Shown piece after piece: positions 1 through 9,888 of a DNA stretch of 64,000 nucleotides (within the stretch, counting starts at the first letter, position 1; every line of letters begins with the position of its first letter). The DNA is taken from NCBI GenBank assembly GCA_029572955.1, contig JAKPQE010000110.1, positions 46,078-110,077 on the forward strand, read 5' to 3'. Origin of the DNA: Pseudomonadota bacterium (GTDB lineage: Bacteria; Pseudomonadota; Alphaproteobacteria; Rhizobiales; JAKPQE01). Below the pieces are notes generated by a model. The model saw only the letters and a list, made by a program, of their open reading frames with translations, had not been told where the DNA came from and did not search any database. The position numbers and the translations under genes are program-made.

Positions 1-625
1 CGAGAAGGCGGCCGCCACCGGCAACGTCAAGGCCATGCACAACCTCGCCGTTCTCCACGCCGAGGGCGGTACCGGCTCGCCGGACATCGCCAATGCGGTG
101 AAGTGGTTCTCCAAGGCCGCCGACTACGGCCTCAAGGACAGCCAGTTCAATCTCGGCATCCTCTATGCCAAGGGCATCGGCGTCGAGCGCGACTTCAAGG
201 AGTCCTACAAGTGGTTCGCGCTGGCCGCCAATCAGGGCGACCAGGACGCCGCCAAGAAGCGCGACGCGATCGCCAACGCCCTCGACCAGCAGTCGCTCGC
301 CGCGGCCCGCCTCGCCGTCCAGTCCTGGCAGATGGCGGTCCCGGACGAGGTTTCCAACACCGTCCCGGTGCCGGAAAAGGGCTGGGACGACGGCGACGGC
401 AACACCGCATCGGTCGGCGCCGGCAAGGCGGTCGGCGAGAGCGACTACGTCCAGAAGGCGCAGCAGCTCCTCAACGAGCGCGGCTTCAGTGCCGGCAGCG
501 CCGACGGCGTCATCGGCCCGCGCACCATCGAGGCGGTGAAGGCGTTCCAGCGCCAGGCCGGCCTGCCGCAGACCGGCATCATCGACCGCCAGCTGATCGA
601 AGCCCTGTCGGCGCGCGCCATCTGA
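1..625 (+). CDS. Sel1-repeat / peptidoglycan-binding protein (5' end outside window)
   Basis: The reading frame is open from base 2 and the true start lies to the left of the window. The visible part holds two Sel1-type repeats (motifs such as AVKWFSKAADYG and SYKWFALAANQGD), a low-complexity linker, and a C-terminal peptidoglycan-binding domain (AQQLLNERGFSAGSADG, then IGPRTIEAVKAFQ). Sel1 repeats mediate protein-protein contact, and this kind of C-terminal domain binds cell-wall murein. The combination is common in alphaproteobacterial periplasmic proteins related to PodJ or localisation factors. Which larger protein this is cannot be told because the N-terminus is missing. A strong hairpin follows the stop codon. 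Confidence 0.85.
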   Translation, partial: EKAAATGNVKAMHNLAVLHAEGGTGSPDIANAVKWFSKAADYGLKDSQFNLGILYAKGIGVERDFKESYKWFALAANQGDQDAAKKRDAIANALDQQSLAAARLAVQSWQMAVPDEVSNTVPVPEKGWDDGDGNTASVGAGKAVGESDYVQKAQQLLNERGFSAGSADGVIGPRTIEAVKAFQRQAGLPQTGIIDRQLIEALSARAI

Positions 626-645
626 GCGCCCTCGCCCACCCAACG

Positions 646-679
646 AAAAGGCCCGGCGGAGACCATCGCCGGGCCTTTT
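646..679. terminator. Bidirectional intrinsic terminator
   Basis: A perfect 13-bp inverted repeat (AAAAGGCCCGGCG and its complement) encloses an 8-nt loop. It sits between two convergent genes. The A-run on one side and T-run on the other give a U-tail in both directions. Confidence 0.85.
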
Positions 680-703
680 GCGTTGTCGGGGAACCGCGTC
701 CGG

Positions 704-1417
704 TCAGTCGCGCACGAGGCCGGCGAGCGGCACGGCATGCACCGTCTCGCTGCCGATCAGGAAGGCGCGGAAGCCCGTCGGCGAAAAGAGGCCCCGGAAG
801 GCCGCATCGAGCACGTTGAGGCCGCCGGTATAGGCGCCGAAGGCGGGCAGGACGACGCGGTCGCGGTCGACGGCGAAGCAGCGCCGGCGGAACGACATGC
901 CGCGCACCCGGACCTTGGCGGCCGGATGGAGATGGCCGGCGAGCGAGCCCGGCGCGTCGCCGGGGCGCGGCTCGTGGCGGAAGCTGAGCGGACCGATCTC
1001 GGCGACATCGGTCGAGATGCCGCCAAGGCCGCTCGCCGCGGCGCCGTCGTGATTGCCCTCGATCCAGATCCACTCGCGGCCGGCGACGAGGCCGGCGAGG
1101 CGCTCCCGCTCACCGATGGCGAGGCGTTCCGGGCCTCCCGCGTCGTGGAAGCTGTCGCCGAGGGCGACGACCCGGCGCGGCCGGTAGCGGGCAACGAGGC
1201 TGGCGAGGGCGGCGAGCGTCGCCGTCGTGTCGTAGGGCGGCAGGAGCCGGCCGCGGCCGGCCAGCGCCGAGCCCTTTTCGAGATGCAGGTCGGCAACGAT
1301 CAGCGTTTCCGCGTCGGCCCACCAGACGGCGCCGGCCGGATCGAGCAGCAGCGCCGCGCCGGCGACCAGCACCGGCGCCGGCTGGATTTCGCCAAGTCTT
1401 GCCGCGCTCGTCGTCAT
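704..1417 (-). CDS. pdeM: Ligase-associated DNA damage response endonuclease PdeM
   Basis: A 237-residue calcineurin-type metallophosphoesterase. The metal-binding signature motifs occur in order: ADLHLEKG (DxH), ALGDSFHD (GD), IEGNHD (GNHD) and AGHLHP (GHxH). Length and motif spacing match the PdeM family, which in many bacteria is encoded with a DEXH helicase, an ATP-dependent DNA ligase and an exonuclease. Its ATG overlaps the stop of the upstream helicase gene by 4 bp (ATGA), so the two are translationally coupled. The ligase and exonuclease partners are not in this window. The role in repair is inferred from the family name and context; activity on DNA ends is not proven by sequence. Confidence 0.85.
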   Translation of the reverse strand: MTTSAARLGEIQPAPVLVAGAALLLDPAGAVWWADAETLIVADLHLEKGSALAGRGRLLPPYDTTATLAALASLVARYRPRRVVALGDSFHDAGGPERLAIGERERLAGLVAGREWIWIEGNHDGAAASGLGGISTDVAEIGPLSFRHEPRPGDAPGSLAGHLHPAAKVRVRGMSFRRRCFAVDRDRVVLPAFGAYTGGLNVLDAAFRGLFSPTGFRAFLIGSETVHAVPLAGLVRD

Positions 1418-3888
1418 GTTCCGAGGGCTTCCCGCATCAGCTCTTCCGCCGCCGCACCGAGCAGGCTTTCGCGCGCCTCGCCGATGATCGCCTCGCGGCC
1501 GATCTCGAGCAACACCGGCACGGCGAGGGGCGACACGCGATCGAGGCCAATTTGCATGATTCGGCCGCGGATGCGGGAGAGCATTTCACCGAGGCGGGCG
1601 ATGTCGAGAAGGCCGGTCGCCGCGTCGGCATAGGTCGCCTCGAGCAGGATGTGGTCGGGCTCGTGCGCCCGCAGCACGTCGTAGACGAGGTCGGAAGAGA
1701 CCGAGAGCTGGCGCCCGGTCTTCTCGGCGCCCGGATGGCGGCGTTCGATCAGCCCGGCGATGATGGCGCAGTTGCGGAAGGTGCGCTTCATCAGGTTCGA
1801 TTCGACGAGCCAGGCCTCGAGGTCGTCGCCGAGCATGTCCTCGGCAAAGAGCGCGTCGAGGTCGAGCCGGCCGAGGCGGATCATCGCCGAGAGGTCGCCG
1901 AGGCCCCAGACGGCGAGGGCATATTCGCTGGCGACGAAGCCGAGCGGCCGGGCCCGGGCCCGCTCGAGGCGGCGGGTCAGCAGCATGCCGAGGGTCTGGT
2001 GGGCGAGCCGGCCCTCGAAGGGATAGCAGACGAGGTAGGACTTGCCCTCGTGCGGGAAGGTCTCGACGAGGAGACCGTCGCGGCGCGGCAGGCGCGATTT
2101 CTCTGCCTGCAGGGCGAGCCAGTCGCGGACCTGGCCGGGCAGCACATCCCAGGCGGCCGGCTCGGCGAGCAGCGCCCGCACGCGGCCGGCAAGATAGGTC
2201 GAGAGCGGGAACTTGCCGCCCTGATAGGCCGGGATGCGCGGGTCCGGGTCGTGCGCCCGCGAGACATAGGCCTCGGTCTCGACGAGGGCCTCGAAGCGCA
2301 GCACCTCGCCGGCAAAGAGGAAGGTGTCGCCGGGGCTGAGCTGCTCGATGAAATATTCCTCGATCTCGCCGAGCATCCGGCCGCCGCGGCCGATCGGCCC
2401 GGTGCGCCGGCCCGTCTTCTCGCCGCGGCCGCGCACCAGGCGGACCTTCAGCATCGGCGCCTCGACGATGGTGCCGGCATTGAGGCGGTATTGCTGGGCA
2501 AAGCGCGGATGGGCGAGGCGCCATAGACCATCCGGGCGCTGCTTCAGCCGGGCGTAGCGCTCGTAGGCGGCAAGCGCATAGCCGCCGGTCGCGACGAAGG
2601 CGAGGACGCGATCGAAGGTCTCGCGGGCAAGCCTTGCATAGGGCACCGCGCCGACGACCTCGCCATAGAGGGCATCGGCGTCGAACGGCCCGGCGCAGGC
2701 GATGCAGAGAATGTGCTGGGCGAGGACGTCGAGGCCGCCGGTGCGCAGCGGCGGGGTGTCCTGCGCCCCGGCCTTCGCCGCCTCGATGGCGGCCCGGCAT
2801 TCCAGCACCTCGAAGCGGTTGGCCGGAACGAGCAGGGCCTTCGAAGGCTCGTCGAGGCGATGATTGGCGCGGCCGATGCGCTGCTGCAGGCGGCTCGCCC
2901 CCTTCGGCGCGCCGACATTGACGACGAGGTCGACGTCGCCCCAGTCGATGCCGAGGTCGAGGGTCGAGGTACAGACCACCGCCTTCAGGCGGCCGGCCGC
3001 CATCGCCGCCTCGACCCTGCGGCGCTGCTCGACGTCGAGCGAGCCGTGGTGCAGCGCGATCGGCAGATTGTCCTCGTTGATGGTCCACAGTTCCTGGAAG
3101 ACGAGTTCGGCCTGCGAGCGGGTGTTGACGAAGACGAGCGTCGTCCTGTGCGCCTTGATCTCGGCATAGATGTCGCCGATCGCGTGGCGGGCCGAATGGC
3201 CGGCCCAGGGCACCCGCTCGTTGGTCGCAAGGATCGAGATGTCGGGCGCTGCGCCGCCCGCGGCGGTGACGATCGCCGTATCCGGGCCGAGATAGGAGGC
3301 GAGTTCGCCGGGGTCGGCGACGGTCGCCGAGAGCCCGGTGGCAATGAGGCCGGGGGCGAGCGCCCTGAGCCGGGCAAGGCCGAGGGCGAGGAGATCGCCG
3401 CGCTTCGAGATGACGAGCGAATGGAGTTCGTCGAGGACGATGCGCCGGAGACCGGCAAAGAGCTGCGCCGAATCGGAATGCGAGAGCAGCAGCGCCAGCT
3501 GCTCGGGCGTCGTCATCAGGATGTCGGGCGGATCGCGGCGCTGGCGCTGGCGTCGGGCGGCCGGGGTATCGCCGGTGCGCGTCTCGAGCCGCAGGCCGAG
3601 GCCGATGCCGGCGACCGGCGCCTCGAGATTGCGGGCAACGTCGACGGCTAGGGCCTTCAGCGGCGAGATGTAGAGCGTGTGGAGGCCGCGCCTTTCGGGC
3701 GGACCGTCGGCGAAATCGACGAGCGTGGGGAGGAAGCCGGCGAGCGTCTTGCCGGCGCCGGTCGGGGCGATCAGCAATGTCGAGCGGCCGGCCCGCGCCG
3801 CCTCGAGCAGGGCGAGCTGATGCGGCCGCGGCTGCCAGCCACGGGCGGCGAACCAGTCGGCGAAGCGTTGCGGCAGCGCCGCGACCAT
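1414..3888 (-). CDS. Ligase-associated DNA damage response DEXH-box helicase (Lhr-like)
   Basis: 824 residues, a superfamily 2 helicase of the Lhr core type. Walker A is APTGAGKT at residues 41-48 and the DEXH box is DELH at 153-156. Later motifs include SATV (motif III), FVNTRSQAELVF, and QRIGRANHR (motif VI), followed by the long Lhr-type C-terminal region with a winged-helix and beta-barrel part. Length agrees with the roughly 800-850-residue ligase-associated subfamily. It is the first gene of a two-gene unit with pdeM. It probably unwinds DNA during repair; the cognate ligase must be elsewhere or absent. Confidence 0.88.
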   Translation of the reverse strand: MVAALPQRFADWFAARGWQPRPHQLALLEAARAGRSTLLIAPTGAGKTLAGFLPTLVDFADGPPERRGLHTLYISPLKALAVDVARNLEAPVAGIGLGLRLETRTGDTPAARRQRQRRDPPDILMTTPEQLALLLSHSDSAQLFAGLRRIVLDELHSLVISKRGDLLALGLARLRALAPGLIATGLSATVADPGELASYLGPDTAIVTAAGGAAPDISILATNERVPWAGHSARHAIGDIYAEIKAHRTTLVFVNTRSQAELVFQELWTINEDNLPIALHHGSLDVEQRRRVEAAMAAGRLKAVVCTSTLDLGIDWGDVDLVVNVGAPKGASRLQQRIGRANHRLDEPSKALLVPANRFEVLECRAAIEAAKAGAQDTPPLRTGGLDVLAQHILCIACAGPFDADALYGEVVGAVPYARLARETFDRVLAFVATGGYALAAYERYARLKQRPDGLWRLAHPRFAQQYRLNAGTIVEAPMLKVRLVRGRGEKTGRRTGPIGRGGRMLGEIEEYFIEQLSPGDTFLFAGEVLRFEALVETEAYVSRAHDPDPRIPAYQGGKFPLSTYLAGRVRALLAEPAAWDVLPGQVRDWLALQAEKSRLPRRDGLLVETFPHEGKSYLVCYPFEGRLAHQTLGMLLTRRLERARARPLGFVASEYALAVWGLGDLSAMIRLGRLDLDALFAEDMLGDDLEAWLVESNLMKRTFRNCAIIAGLIERRHPGAEKTGRQLSVSSDLVYDVLRAHEPDHILLEATYADAATGLLDIARLGEMLSRIRGRIMQIGLDRVSPLAVPVLLEIGREAIIGEARESLLGAAAEELMREALGT

Positions 3889-3983
3889 GGCGAACGATCC
3901 CGGTTGCGCGCCGGCCCGAGCCCGGCGCTGAGGCTACCGGGATAGCGCGGATCGCGGCAAAGGGGAAATCGCCCGGCGCCGGA

Positions 3984-4994
3984 TCAGTTCGGCAGCAGGC
4001 CGTCGTCGATCTCGGCGCCGTCGGCGGGATCGTGCGCCGGGCGGCCGAGGGTTGCCGGTTTTTCGAGGAAGACGACGAGGCCGTCGACCGGCAGACCGCG
4101 ATCGCAGCGGCAGACGGCGTCCTCGACGAGGCGCGCCGCAAGGCCGTTCGCCGCGGCCAGCGATTCGAGATAGCGGCGCGAATGGTGGTAGCGCATGTCC
4201 TCGCCGAGCACCCAGCCGGGGCCGCCGGGCTCGCCGGCGTGGAGCTGGACGGAGAAGGCGAAGATGCCGCCCGGATCGAGCACACGGGCGACGCCGGCAA
4301 AGACCGGGGCGAGGTCGCCGAGATAGATGAGCACGTCGGCGGCGGTGACGAGGTCGTAGCCGGCCGCCTCGCCGGCCAGCGCCTCGGCGAGGTCGCCGGT
4401 CGCGAGCGTGTCGTAGATGCCCTTGCGCCCGGCCGCGGCGATCATCGCCGGCGAGAGATCGACGCCGGCGAGCCAGCCGACGCGGCGGCGCAGCGCCTCA
4501 CCGGCAAGGCCGGTGCCGCAGCCGAGGTCGAGGGCGCGCGCGAAGGCCGGGCCGTCGCCGGCCGGCACGAGGCGTTCCAGCCGGTCGGCGATGGTCCAGG
4601 GCACCGAATAGGCGAGGCGCTCGACGAGGGCGACGTCGAAATCGGCGGCATATTGGTCGAAGAGATCGCGGACATAGGCGGCCGGCGCGACCTCGGGGGT
4701 CGGCGCCTCGCCGATCAGCGCCAGCTTCAGCATGGCGCCGAAGCGGTCGGCCGGGTCGATGCGCAGCACCTGGCGGTAGGCTTCGGCGGCGCCGGCGCGA
4801 TCCTCGGCGGCAAGGCGCGCCGTGCCCAGCGCGAACCAGCCGGCGGCCCAGCCGGGCACCAGTTCCAGCGCCTGGGCGAAGAGGTCGGCGGCGGCGGCGT
4901 GGTCGCCGGCCGCGCCGAGCATCACACCATATTCGTAGCGACGGTCGGCGACGACGTCGCCGGACGAGACGAAGACGAGGGTCTTGGACGACAA
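3984..4994 (-). CDS. TPR-containing class I SAM-dependent methyltransferase
   Basis: The N-terminal part carries two tetratricopeptide-like helices pairs (GDHAAAADLFAQALELVPGW, then EDRAGAAEAYRQVLRIDP), followed by a Rossmann methyltransferase domain with SAM motif I LDLGCGTG at about residues 155-162 and an aspartate-containing motif II (LAGVDLS). The substrate is unknown. The start is uncertain. A TTG at 4994 gives 336 residues and begins just before the conserved-looking SSGDVVADRRYEYG stretch. An in-frame ATG at 5072 would add 26 residues of low-complexity Arg/Pro sequence, which looks non-coding. The diguanylate cyclase gene ends upstream at 5152 on the same strand. Confidence 0.75.
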   Translation of the reverse strand: MSSKTLVFVSSGDVVADRRYEYGVMLGAAGDHAAAADLFAQALELVPGWAAGWFALGTARLAAEDRAGAAEAYRQVLRIDPADRFGAMLKLALIGEAPTPEVAPAAYVRDLFDQYAADFDVALVERLAYSVPWTIADRLERLVPAGDGPAFARALDLGCGTGLAGEALRRRVGWLAGVDLSPAMIAAAGRKGIYDTLATGDLAEALAGEAAGYDLVTAADVLIYLGDLAPVFAGVARVLDPGGIFAFSVQLHAGEPGGPGWVLGEDMRYHHSRRYLESLAAANGLAARLVEDAVCRCDRGLPVDGLVVFLEKPATLGRPAHDPADGAEIDDGLLPN

Positions 4995-5151
4995 GGACGG
5001 ACTGCCCCGGCGCGGTTGTCGACGGCCCGCCGCGCGAAATCGTCGGTCGGGTCCGGCGGAGCGCCCCGGCATGGCCTGGCGGCTCTGGTCGATCGGACGG
5101 CGGGGATATGCGCCTGCCCGGGAATTTCCGCAAGGGGGATCGAGCCTGTCT

Positions 5152-5901
5152 TCAGGCGACCTCGGCGAGCGGCGGGTCGGTCGGCGGCGGGCCGGCGGCC
5201 TCGACGCGGTTGCGGCCGCGATGCTTGGCCCGATAGAGCGCTTCGTCGGCAAGACGATAGAGCTCGTCGATCGTGTCCATGCCGTGCGTTTCGGCGACCC
5301 CGAAGCTGGCGGTCATGCGGATCGTCGCGCCATCGCAGCCGATGCGCAGGAGCTCGATGTGATGGCGGATCTTCTCGGCCGTCGCCATCGCTTCGGTGAA
5401 GCCGACATCGGGCAGCAGAATGGCGAACTCCTCGCCGCCGACACGGGCGGCGATGCCATCCCGGCCGATCTCGGCAACGACCGTTGCCGCGACCGCCTTC
5501 AACGCCTCGTCGCCGCCGCGATGACCGTGCGTGTCGTTGATCTTCTTGAAGAAGTCGGCATCGAACAGGATCAGCGTGCAGCAGCGGCCGGGCATCATTC
5601 GCTTGATCGCCGCGTCCCAGAAGGCCCGGCGGTTCATGAGACCGGTCAGCATGTCTTCGGAGGCCAGTCGCTGCAGCTCGAGCGACTGCCGGTAGATTCG
5701 CAGATGCATCAGCCCGTACCGATAGGAGACGAACGGTGCGACCAGCAGCGGCGTCAATGTTGCCGGGACGACCGCATCCGCCAGCAGCTGGGCATCCGCC
5801 GGAAACATGATGAGATAGGTAATTCCCCACGAAATGAAGATGGACACCACCGTGACGATCGCCGCCATGCGCAGAGCGTCACGTCTGTTGCGGATGATCA
5901 T
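5152..5901 (-). CDS. Membrane-bound diguanylate cyclase (GGDEF domain)
   Basis: 249 residues. Two hydrophobic segments (about 12-32 and 43-60) anchor the protein in the inner membrane with almost no periplasmic sensor. A short helix then leads to a GGDEF domain with an intact GGEEF active-site loop (155-159) and the metal-binding FDADFFKKIND segment. It should make cyclic di-GMP from two GTP. The product-inhibition I-site (RxxD a few residues before GGEEF) is not recognisable, so feedback inhibition may be weak. I chose the ATG at 5901; a GTG lies one codon upstream. Confidence 0.85.
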   Translation of the reverse strand: MIIRNRRDALRMAAIVTVVSIFISWGITYLIMFPADAQLLADAVVPATLTPLLVAPFVSYRYGLMHLRIYRQSLELQRLASEDMLTGLMNRRAFWDAAIKRMMPGRCCTLILFDADFFKKINDTHGHRGGDEALKAVAATVVAEIGRDGIAARVGGEEFAILLPDVGFTEAMATAEKIRHHIELLRIGCDGATIRMTASFGVAETHGMDTIDELYRLADEALYRAKHRGRNRVEAAGPPPTDPPLAEVA

Positions 5902-6068
5902 CACAGTCGTCCTGACCCGGGTTGAAGGGACAGGATAGGGTGGCGATCTGAATCGGCCGTGTACGAAGACGATTAACAATCGATGTCGGGACCGGGGCGG
6001 TCGGCTGCTCCGCGGCGCCGTTTCGGTGCGCCTCGGCACGGCTCCGGCGGCGACCCGCGAAGGCGGTG

Positions 6069-7514
6069 TCAGTCGTCGAAGAGACTGCCCTGACCGGGGG
6101 CCGGCTTGCCGCGGGACTTGCCGCTGCGCCGCGCCGGTGCCGGCCGGGATTCGAGAGCATCCGCGGACGGGCCGGCCGTTGCCGTGACGTGCCCGTCGGC
6201 GAACTCGATGTCGAGCACGCTGCCGGCCGCGACACCGGCAGCGAGGCGCAACGGTGCCCCGGCGGCATCGCGGACGAGCGCGTAGCCGCGCTTCAGCACG
6301 TTGCGATAGGAGAGCGAGTCCATCAGCTTGGCGAGCGCGGCGAGGCGTTCGCGCGCCCGCTCGATCCGCGCCTCGATATTGGCGGGACGCAGGCGGTCGC
6401 CGGTGCGCTCGAAGCGCGAGCGGTGCGCGGCAAGGCCGCCGCGCAGGGCCGGGGCGAGACGCCAGCCGCTGCGCTCGAAGCGATTGCGGGCCTTCAGGGT
6501 CGCCGTGCGAAGGGCGGGATCGAGCCTCACCGCTGCCGTGTCGACGCGCTGGCGCGGCACGAGGAACACCTGTTCGGCCGACGGCAGGGCGCGCGCGGCG
6601 CTCCTCAGCACCGTGCGGGCGGCCTCGATGCGCCGGCCGGCGGCGCCGGTCAGCCGGGCGCCGAGATCGGCGACATTGCCGAGGAGTTCGGCACGCACCG
6701 GCACGGCCATCTCGGCGGCGCCGGTCGGTGTCGGCGCCCGGAGGTCGGCGGCAAGGTCGATCAGCGTCCAGTCGGTCTCGTGGCCGATCGCCGAGATGAC
6801 CGGAATGGTGCTCTCCGCCGTCGCCCGGACGACGATCTCCTCGTTGAAGCTCCACAGGTCCTCGAGGCTGCCGCCGCCGCGCGCGACGATGAGCACGTCG
6901 GGGCGCGGCACCGGACCGCCGGGCGAGACCGCGTTGAAGCCGCGAATGGCGGCGGCGACTTCCTCGGCGCTGGTCTCGCCCTGGACCCGCACCGGCCAGA
7001 CGACGACGCGGCGCGGGAAGCGGTCGGCAAGGCGATGCAGGATGTCGCGGATGACGGCGCCGGTCGGCGAGGTGACGACACCGACGACGGTGGGCAGGAA
7101 CGGGATCGGCCGCTTCCTCGCCTCGTCGAACAACCCCTCGGCGGCGAGCTTCTTCCTGCGCTCCTCGAGCAGCGCCATCAGGGCGCCGACGCCGGCCGGT
7201 TCCAGCGCCTCGATGACGATCTGGTATTTCGAGGAACCCGGGAAGGTCGTGATCTTGCCCGTGGCGACGACCTCGATGCCCTCCTCGGGCTTGAAGCGCA
7301 GGCGCGAGAAGGTGCCCTTCCAGACCACGGCCTCGAGCCGGGCGCGGTCGTCCTTCAGCGCGAAATAGGCGTGGCCGGAGGAATGCGGGCCGCGATAGCC
7401 GGAAATCTCGCCGCGGACGCGAACGTAAGGGTAAGCCTCCTCGATCGTCCGCTTCAGCGAGAAGGAGAGGTCCGAGACCGTGAATTCGGGAAGGTTGCTG
7501 GCCTGATCGGTCAT
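6069..7514 (-). CDS. xseA: Exodeoxyribonuclease VII large subunit
   Basis: 481 residues. An N-terminal OB-fold ([32 protein letters not shown]) is followed by the XseA catalytic core with the signatures [36 protein letters not shown] and [14 protein letters not shown], and a long helical C-terminal region. With XseB it degrades single-stranded DNA to oligonucleotides in both directions. The ATG at 7514 is preferred over in-frame codons upstream because the conserved domain begins directly after it. The small subunit xseB is not in the window. Confidence 0.92.
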   Translation of the reverse strand: MTDQASNLPEFTVSDLSFSLKRTIEEAYPYVRVRGEISGYRGPHSSGHAYFALKDDRARLEAVVWKGTFSRLRFKPEEGIEVVATGKITTFPGSSKYQIVIEALEPAGVGALMALLEERRKKLAAEGLFDEARKRPIPFLPTVVGVVTSPTGAVIRDILHRLADRFPRRVVVWPVRVQGETSAEEVAAAIRGFNAVSPGGPVPRPDVLIVARGGGSLEDLWSFNEEIVVRATAESTIPVISAIGHETDWTLIDLAADLRAPTPTGAAEMAVPVRAELLGNVADLGARLTGAAGRRIEAARTVLRSAARALPSAEQVFLVPRQRVDTAAVRLDPALRTATLKARNRFERSGWRLAPALRGGLAAHRSRFERTGDRLRPANIEARIERARERLAALAKLMDSLSYRNVLKRGYALVRDAAGAPLRLAAGVAAGSVLDIEFADGHVTATAGPSADALESRPAPARRSGKSRGKPAPGQGSLFDD

Positions 7515-7637
7515 CTCGGGTCTGTCGCCACCGCTCCTGTCTCGGCCGTGCCGCGACCGATTCCGACAAGCATACAGCATCGCCGGCGGGGCTGAGGACC
7601 CCTCATCCAGTTCGGATCGGTCGGTTGTGTCGCGGGA

Positions 7638-8231
7638 TCAGGCCCTGGTGTCGAGGCAGCGCATCGACAGGCGCATGATGTGGCGCAGCACGTGCTCGGG
7701 CGGATCGCCGGCGCGGGCCAGCATGCGGATGCCCTGCAGGGCGTTCTGCAGGGTGAGCGCCAGCATCAGCGGATCCTCGTCGCGGACGATCGAGCCGTCC
7801 TCCTGACCGCGGCGGACGGCGCCCATGAAATTCTCCATCATCTCGAAGAAGATCTTGCGCAGGCGCTCGATGATCGGCGGCGAGGTGAAGCCGAGTTCGC
7901 CGGCCGTGTTGGTGAGGAAGCAGCCGAGGCCGTGGCCCTCGTTGCACAGGAACGCGATCTGGCCGTCGAAATAGGCCTCGATGGCGGCACGGCCGCTGTC
8001 CTGGCCGCGCAATTCCTCGGCGTTCTGGCGCGTGATCGAGTCGCAATAGAAGTCGATCACGGCGGAGAAGAACTGCTCCTTGTTCGTCCAGGTGTTGTAG
8101 ATGCTGGCCTTGTTGATGCCGCAGGCATCGGCGAGATCCTGCATCGACGTCTCGGCGTAGCCCTTGCGCCAGAACACCTGCATGGCGTTCCCGAGAACGT
8201 CCTGCTTGTCGAATTCCAGGTGTCTGCCCAT
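7638..8231 (-). CDS. TetR/AcrR family transcriptional regulator
   Basis: 197 residues. The N-terminal helix-turn-helix is typical of TetR (AMQVFWRKGYAETSMQDLA, then CGINKASIYNTWTNKEQFF), and the C-terminal ligand-binding part resembles the AcrR/YcdC-like subgroup with a C-terminal helix bundle. It lies last in the row of minus-strand genes, 190 bp downstream of the glutamine-synthetase-like gene. That gap suggests its own promoter. The ligand is unknown; it may control the upstream transport/GS genes or something unrelated. Confidence 0.85.
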   Translation of the reverse strand: MGRHLEFDKQDVLGNAMQVFWRKGYAETSMQDLADACGINKASIYNTWTNKEQFFSAVIDFYCDSITRQNAEELRGQDSGRAAIEAYFDGQIAFLCNEGHGLGCFLTNTAGELGFTSPPIIERLRKIFFEMMENFMGAVRRGQEDGSIVRDEDPLMLALTLQNALQGIRMLARAGDPPEHVLRHIMRLSMRCLDTRA

Positions 8232-8421
8232 CGTCCCGTCAAATCACGGCGCCCGGGACATCCGCCATGGAGACCCCGACCCGCAGGGGCGTGCGGCGGC
8301 CGGAAGACCGGCCGGCACCACGGCGGGATCGCGACCTCGCGCCCGCCCTGACGCGCACCGCAGCGTTTCTGGGCAGCAATCCTAGTCGCCCGGAAATTGC
8401 ACAACCATGTGACTAATGATC

Positions 8422-9786
8422 CTATGATCGTTCGAAACCGCGGGCGACCTCCCAGTCGGTGACGCGACGGTCGTATTCGGCCTGCTCCCAGCGCCCGGTA
8501 TGGACGTAATGGTCGACGGCGTCGTCGCCGAGGGCGGCGCGCAGCATGGTCGAGGAATCGAGAGCGGCGATGGCATCGCGCAGGGTCTTCGGGATCTCCT
8601 TCAGCGCCGCGCCGTAATAGGCATCGCCGACGAACGGCTCGGGCAACTCCATCTGCTGTTCGATGCCGGCGATGCCGGCGGCGAGCAGCGCGGCAAAGGC
8701 CGGATAAGGGTTGAGGTCGGCGCCGCCGACGCGACATTCGATGCGGATCGCCTTCGACCCCTCGCCGCACAGACGGAAGCCGGCGGTGCGGTTGTCACGG
8801 CTCCAGATCGCCCGGGTCGGGGCGAAGGTGCCGACCTGGAAGCGCTTGTAGGAGTTGATGTAGGGCGCGAGGAAATAGGTGAAATCGCTGCTGTGGGCGA
8901 GCAGCCCGGCGACGAAGGCGCGCATCGTGTCGGACATGCCGTAGGGCTTGCCCGGGTCATAGAAGGCCGACGAGCCGTCCTTGTTGGCGAGCGAGGCGTG
9001 GATGTGGCAGGACGAACCGGCCAGGTCGTAGCGCCACTTGGCCATGAAGGTGACGGCCTTGCCCTGCAGATGGGCGATCTCCTTGATGCCGTTCTTCAGG
9101 ATCACGTGGCGGTCGGCCATGGTCAGCGCATCGGTGTAGCGCACGTTGATCTCTTCCTGGCCGGGACCCCATTCGCCCTTCGAGTTCTCGACCGGGATGC
9201 CGGCCGCCTCGAGGTTCTTGCGGATCGCCCGCATGACCGGCTCTTCCTTGGTGGTCTGCAGGATGTGGTAATCCTCGATGTAGTAGCCGGCGGTCTTGGG
9301 GTTGCGGTAGCCCTTGGCGTGGATCGCCTCGAAGCTCTCGTCGAAGAGATAGAATTCGAGTTCGGACGCGGTGTTGGCGGTCAAGCCCATGGCGTCGAGC
9401 CGCTTCAGCTGCTTCTTCAGCATGCCGCGCGGCGAATGCGGCAGGTCGTCGCCGTGATGGTCGCAGACGTCGGCGAGAACGAGGGCGGTGCCTTCGAGCC
9501 AGGGAATGCGCCGCAGCGTCGCCATGTCCGGGACCATGGCGAAATCGCCGTAGCCCTTGTCCCAGCTCGCCGCCGCATAGCCCGGCACCGGCTCCATGTC
9601 GATGTCGCAGGCGAGCAGGTAGTTGCAGCCGTGGGTCGCCTCGACCGCAGCATCGAGGAAGAATTCGGCCTGGAAGCGCTTGCCGATGAGGCGGCCGAAG
9701 AGGTCCACAAAGCACACCAGCACCGTGTCGATCGAGCCGTCGGCCGTCGCGGCCTTGAGCTCGTCCAAAGTCATCATTCCGGCCAT
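8422..9786 (-). CDS. Glutamine synthetase family protein (gamma-glutamylamine ligase-like)
   Basis: 454 residues of the type I/PuuA-GlnT-like glutamine synthetase fold. Glutamate/metal motifs include SELEFYLFDE, the AGSSCHIHASL segment, the ATP-binding GTFAPTRAIWSRDNRTAGFR stretch, and IECRVGGADLNPY. The adenylylation tyrosine region of classical GlnA is not evident, and genomic context is catabolic, so this is more likely a gamma-glutamyl ligase acting on an amine or amino compound than the housekeeping enzyme. It is downstream of a TRAP transporter on the same strand. The two ATGs at 9786 and 9777 are both possible; the first has a GGGAG motif upstream. Confidence 0.85.
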   Translation of the reverse strand: MAGMMTLDELKAATADGSIDTVLVCFVDLFGRLIGKRFQAEFFLDAAVEATHGCNYLLACDIDMEPVPGYAAASWDKGYGDFAMVPDMATLRRIPWLEGTALVLADVCDHHGDDLPHSPRGMLKKQLKRLDAMGLTANTASELEFYLFDESFEAIHAKGYRNPKTAGYYIEDYHILQTTKEEPVMRAIRKNLEAAGIPVENSKGEWGPGQEEINVRYTDALTMADRHVILKNGIKEIAHLQGKAVTFMAKWRYDLAGSSCHIHASLANKDGSSAFYDPGKPYGMSDTMRAFVAGLLAHSSDFTYFLAPYINSYKRFQVGTFAPTRAIWSRDNRTAGFRLCGEGSKAIRIECRVGGADLNPYPAFAALLAAGIAGIEQQMELPEPFVGDAYYGAALKEIPKTLRDAIAALDSSTMLRAALGDDAVDHYVHTGRWEQAEYDRRVTDWEVARGFERS

Positions 9787-9823
9787 TTCGGCTCGTCTCC
9801 CGTCGTTTGGTTCGCGCGACGAA

Positions 9824-9846
9824 CCGCCCGGCACGAAACCGGGCGG
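9824..9846. terminator. Hairpin downstream of dctP
   Basis: An 8-bp perfect stem (CCGCCCGG / CCGGGCGG) with a 7-nt loop in the dctP to GS-like gap. No U-run follows on the minus strand, so it may stabilise the transporter mRNA 3' end or attenuate readthrough rather than terminate fully. Confidence 0.4.
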
Positions 9847-9888
9847 CTCGCAGATGTCGATGCGCTCGCGGGCCCTCTGGCCCACTTC

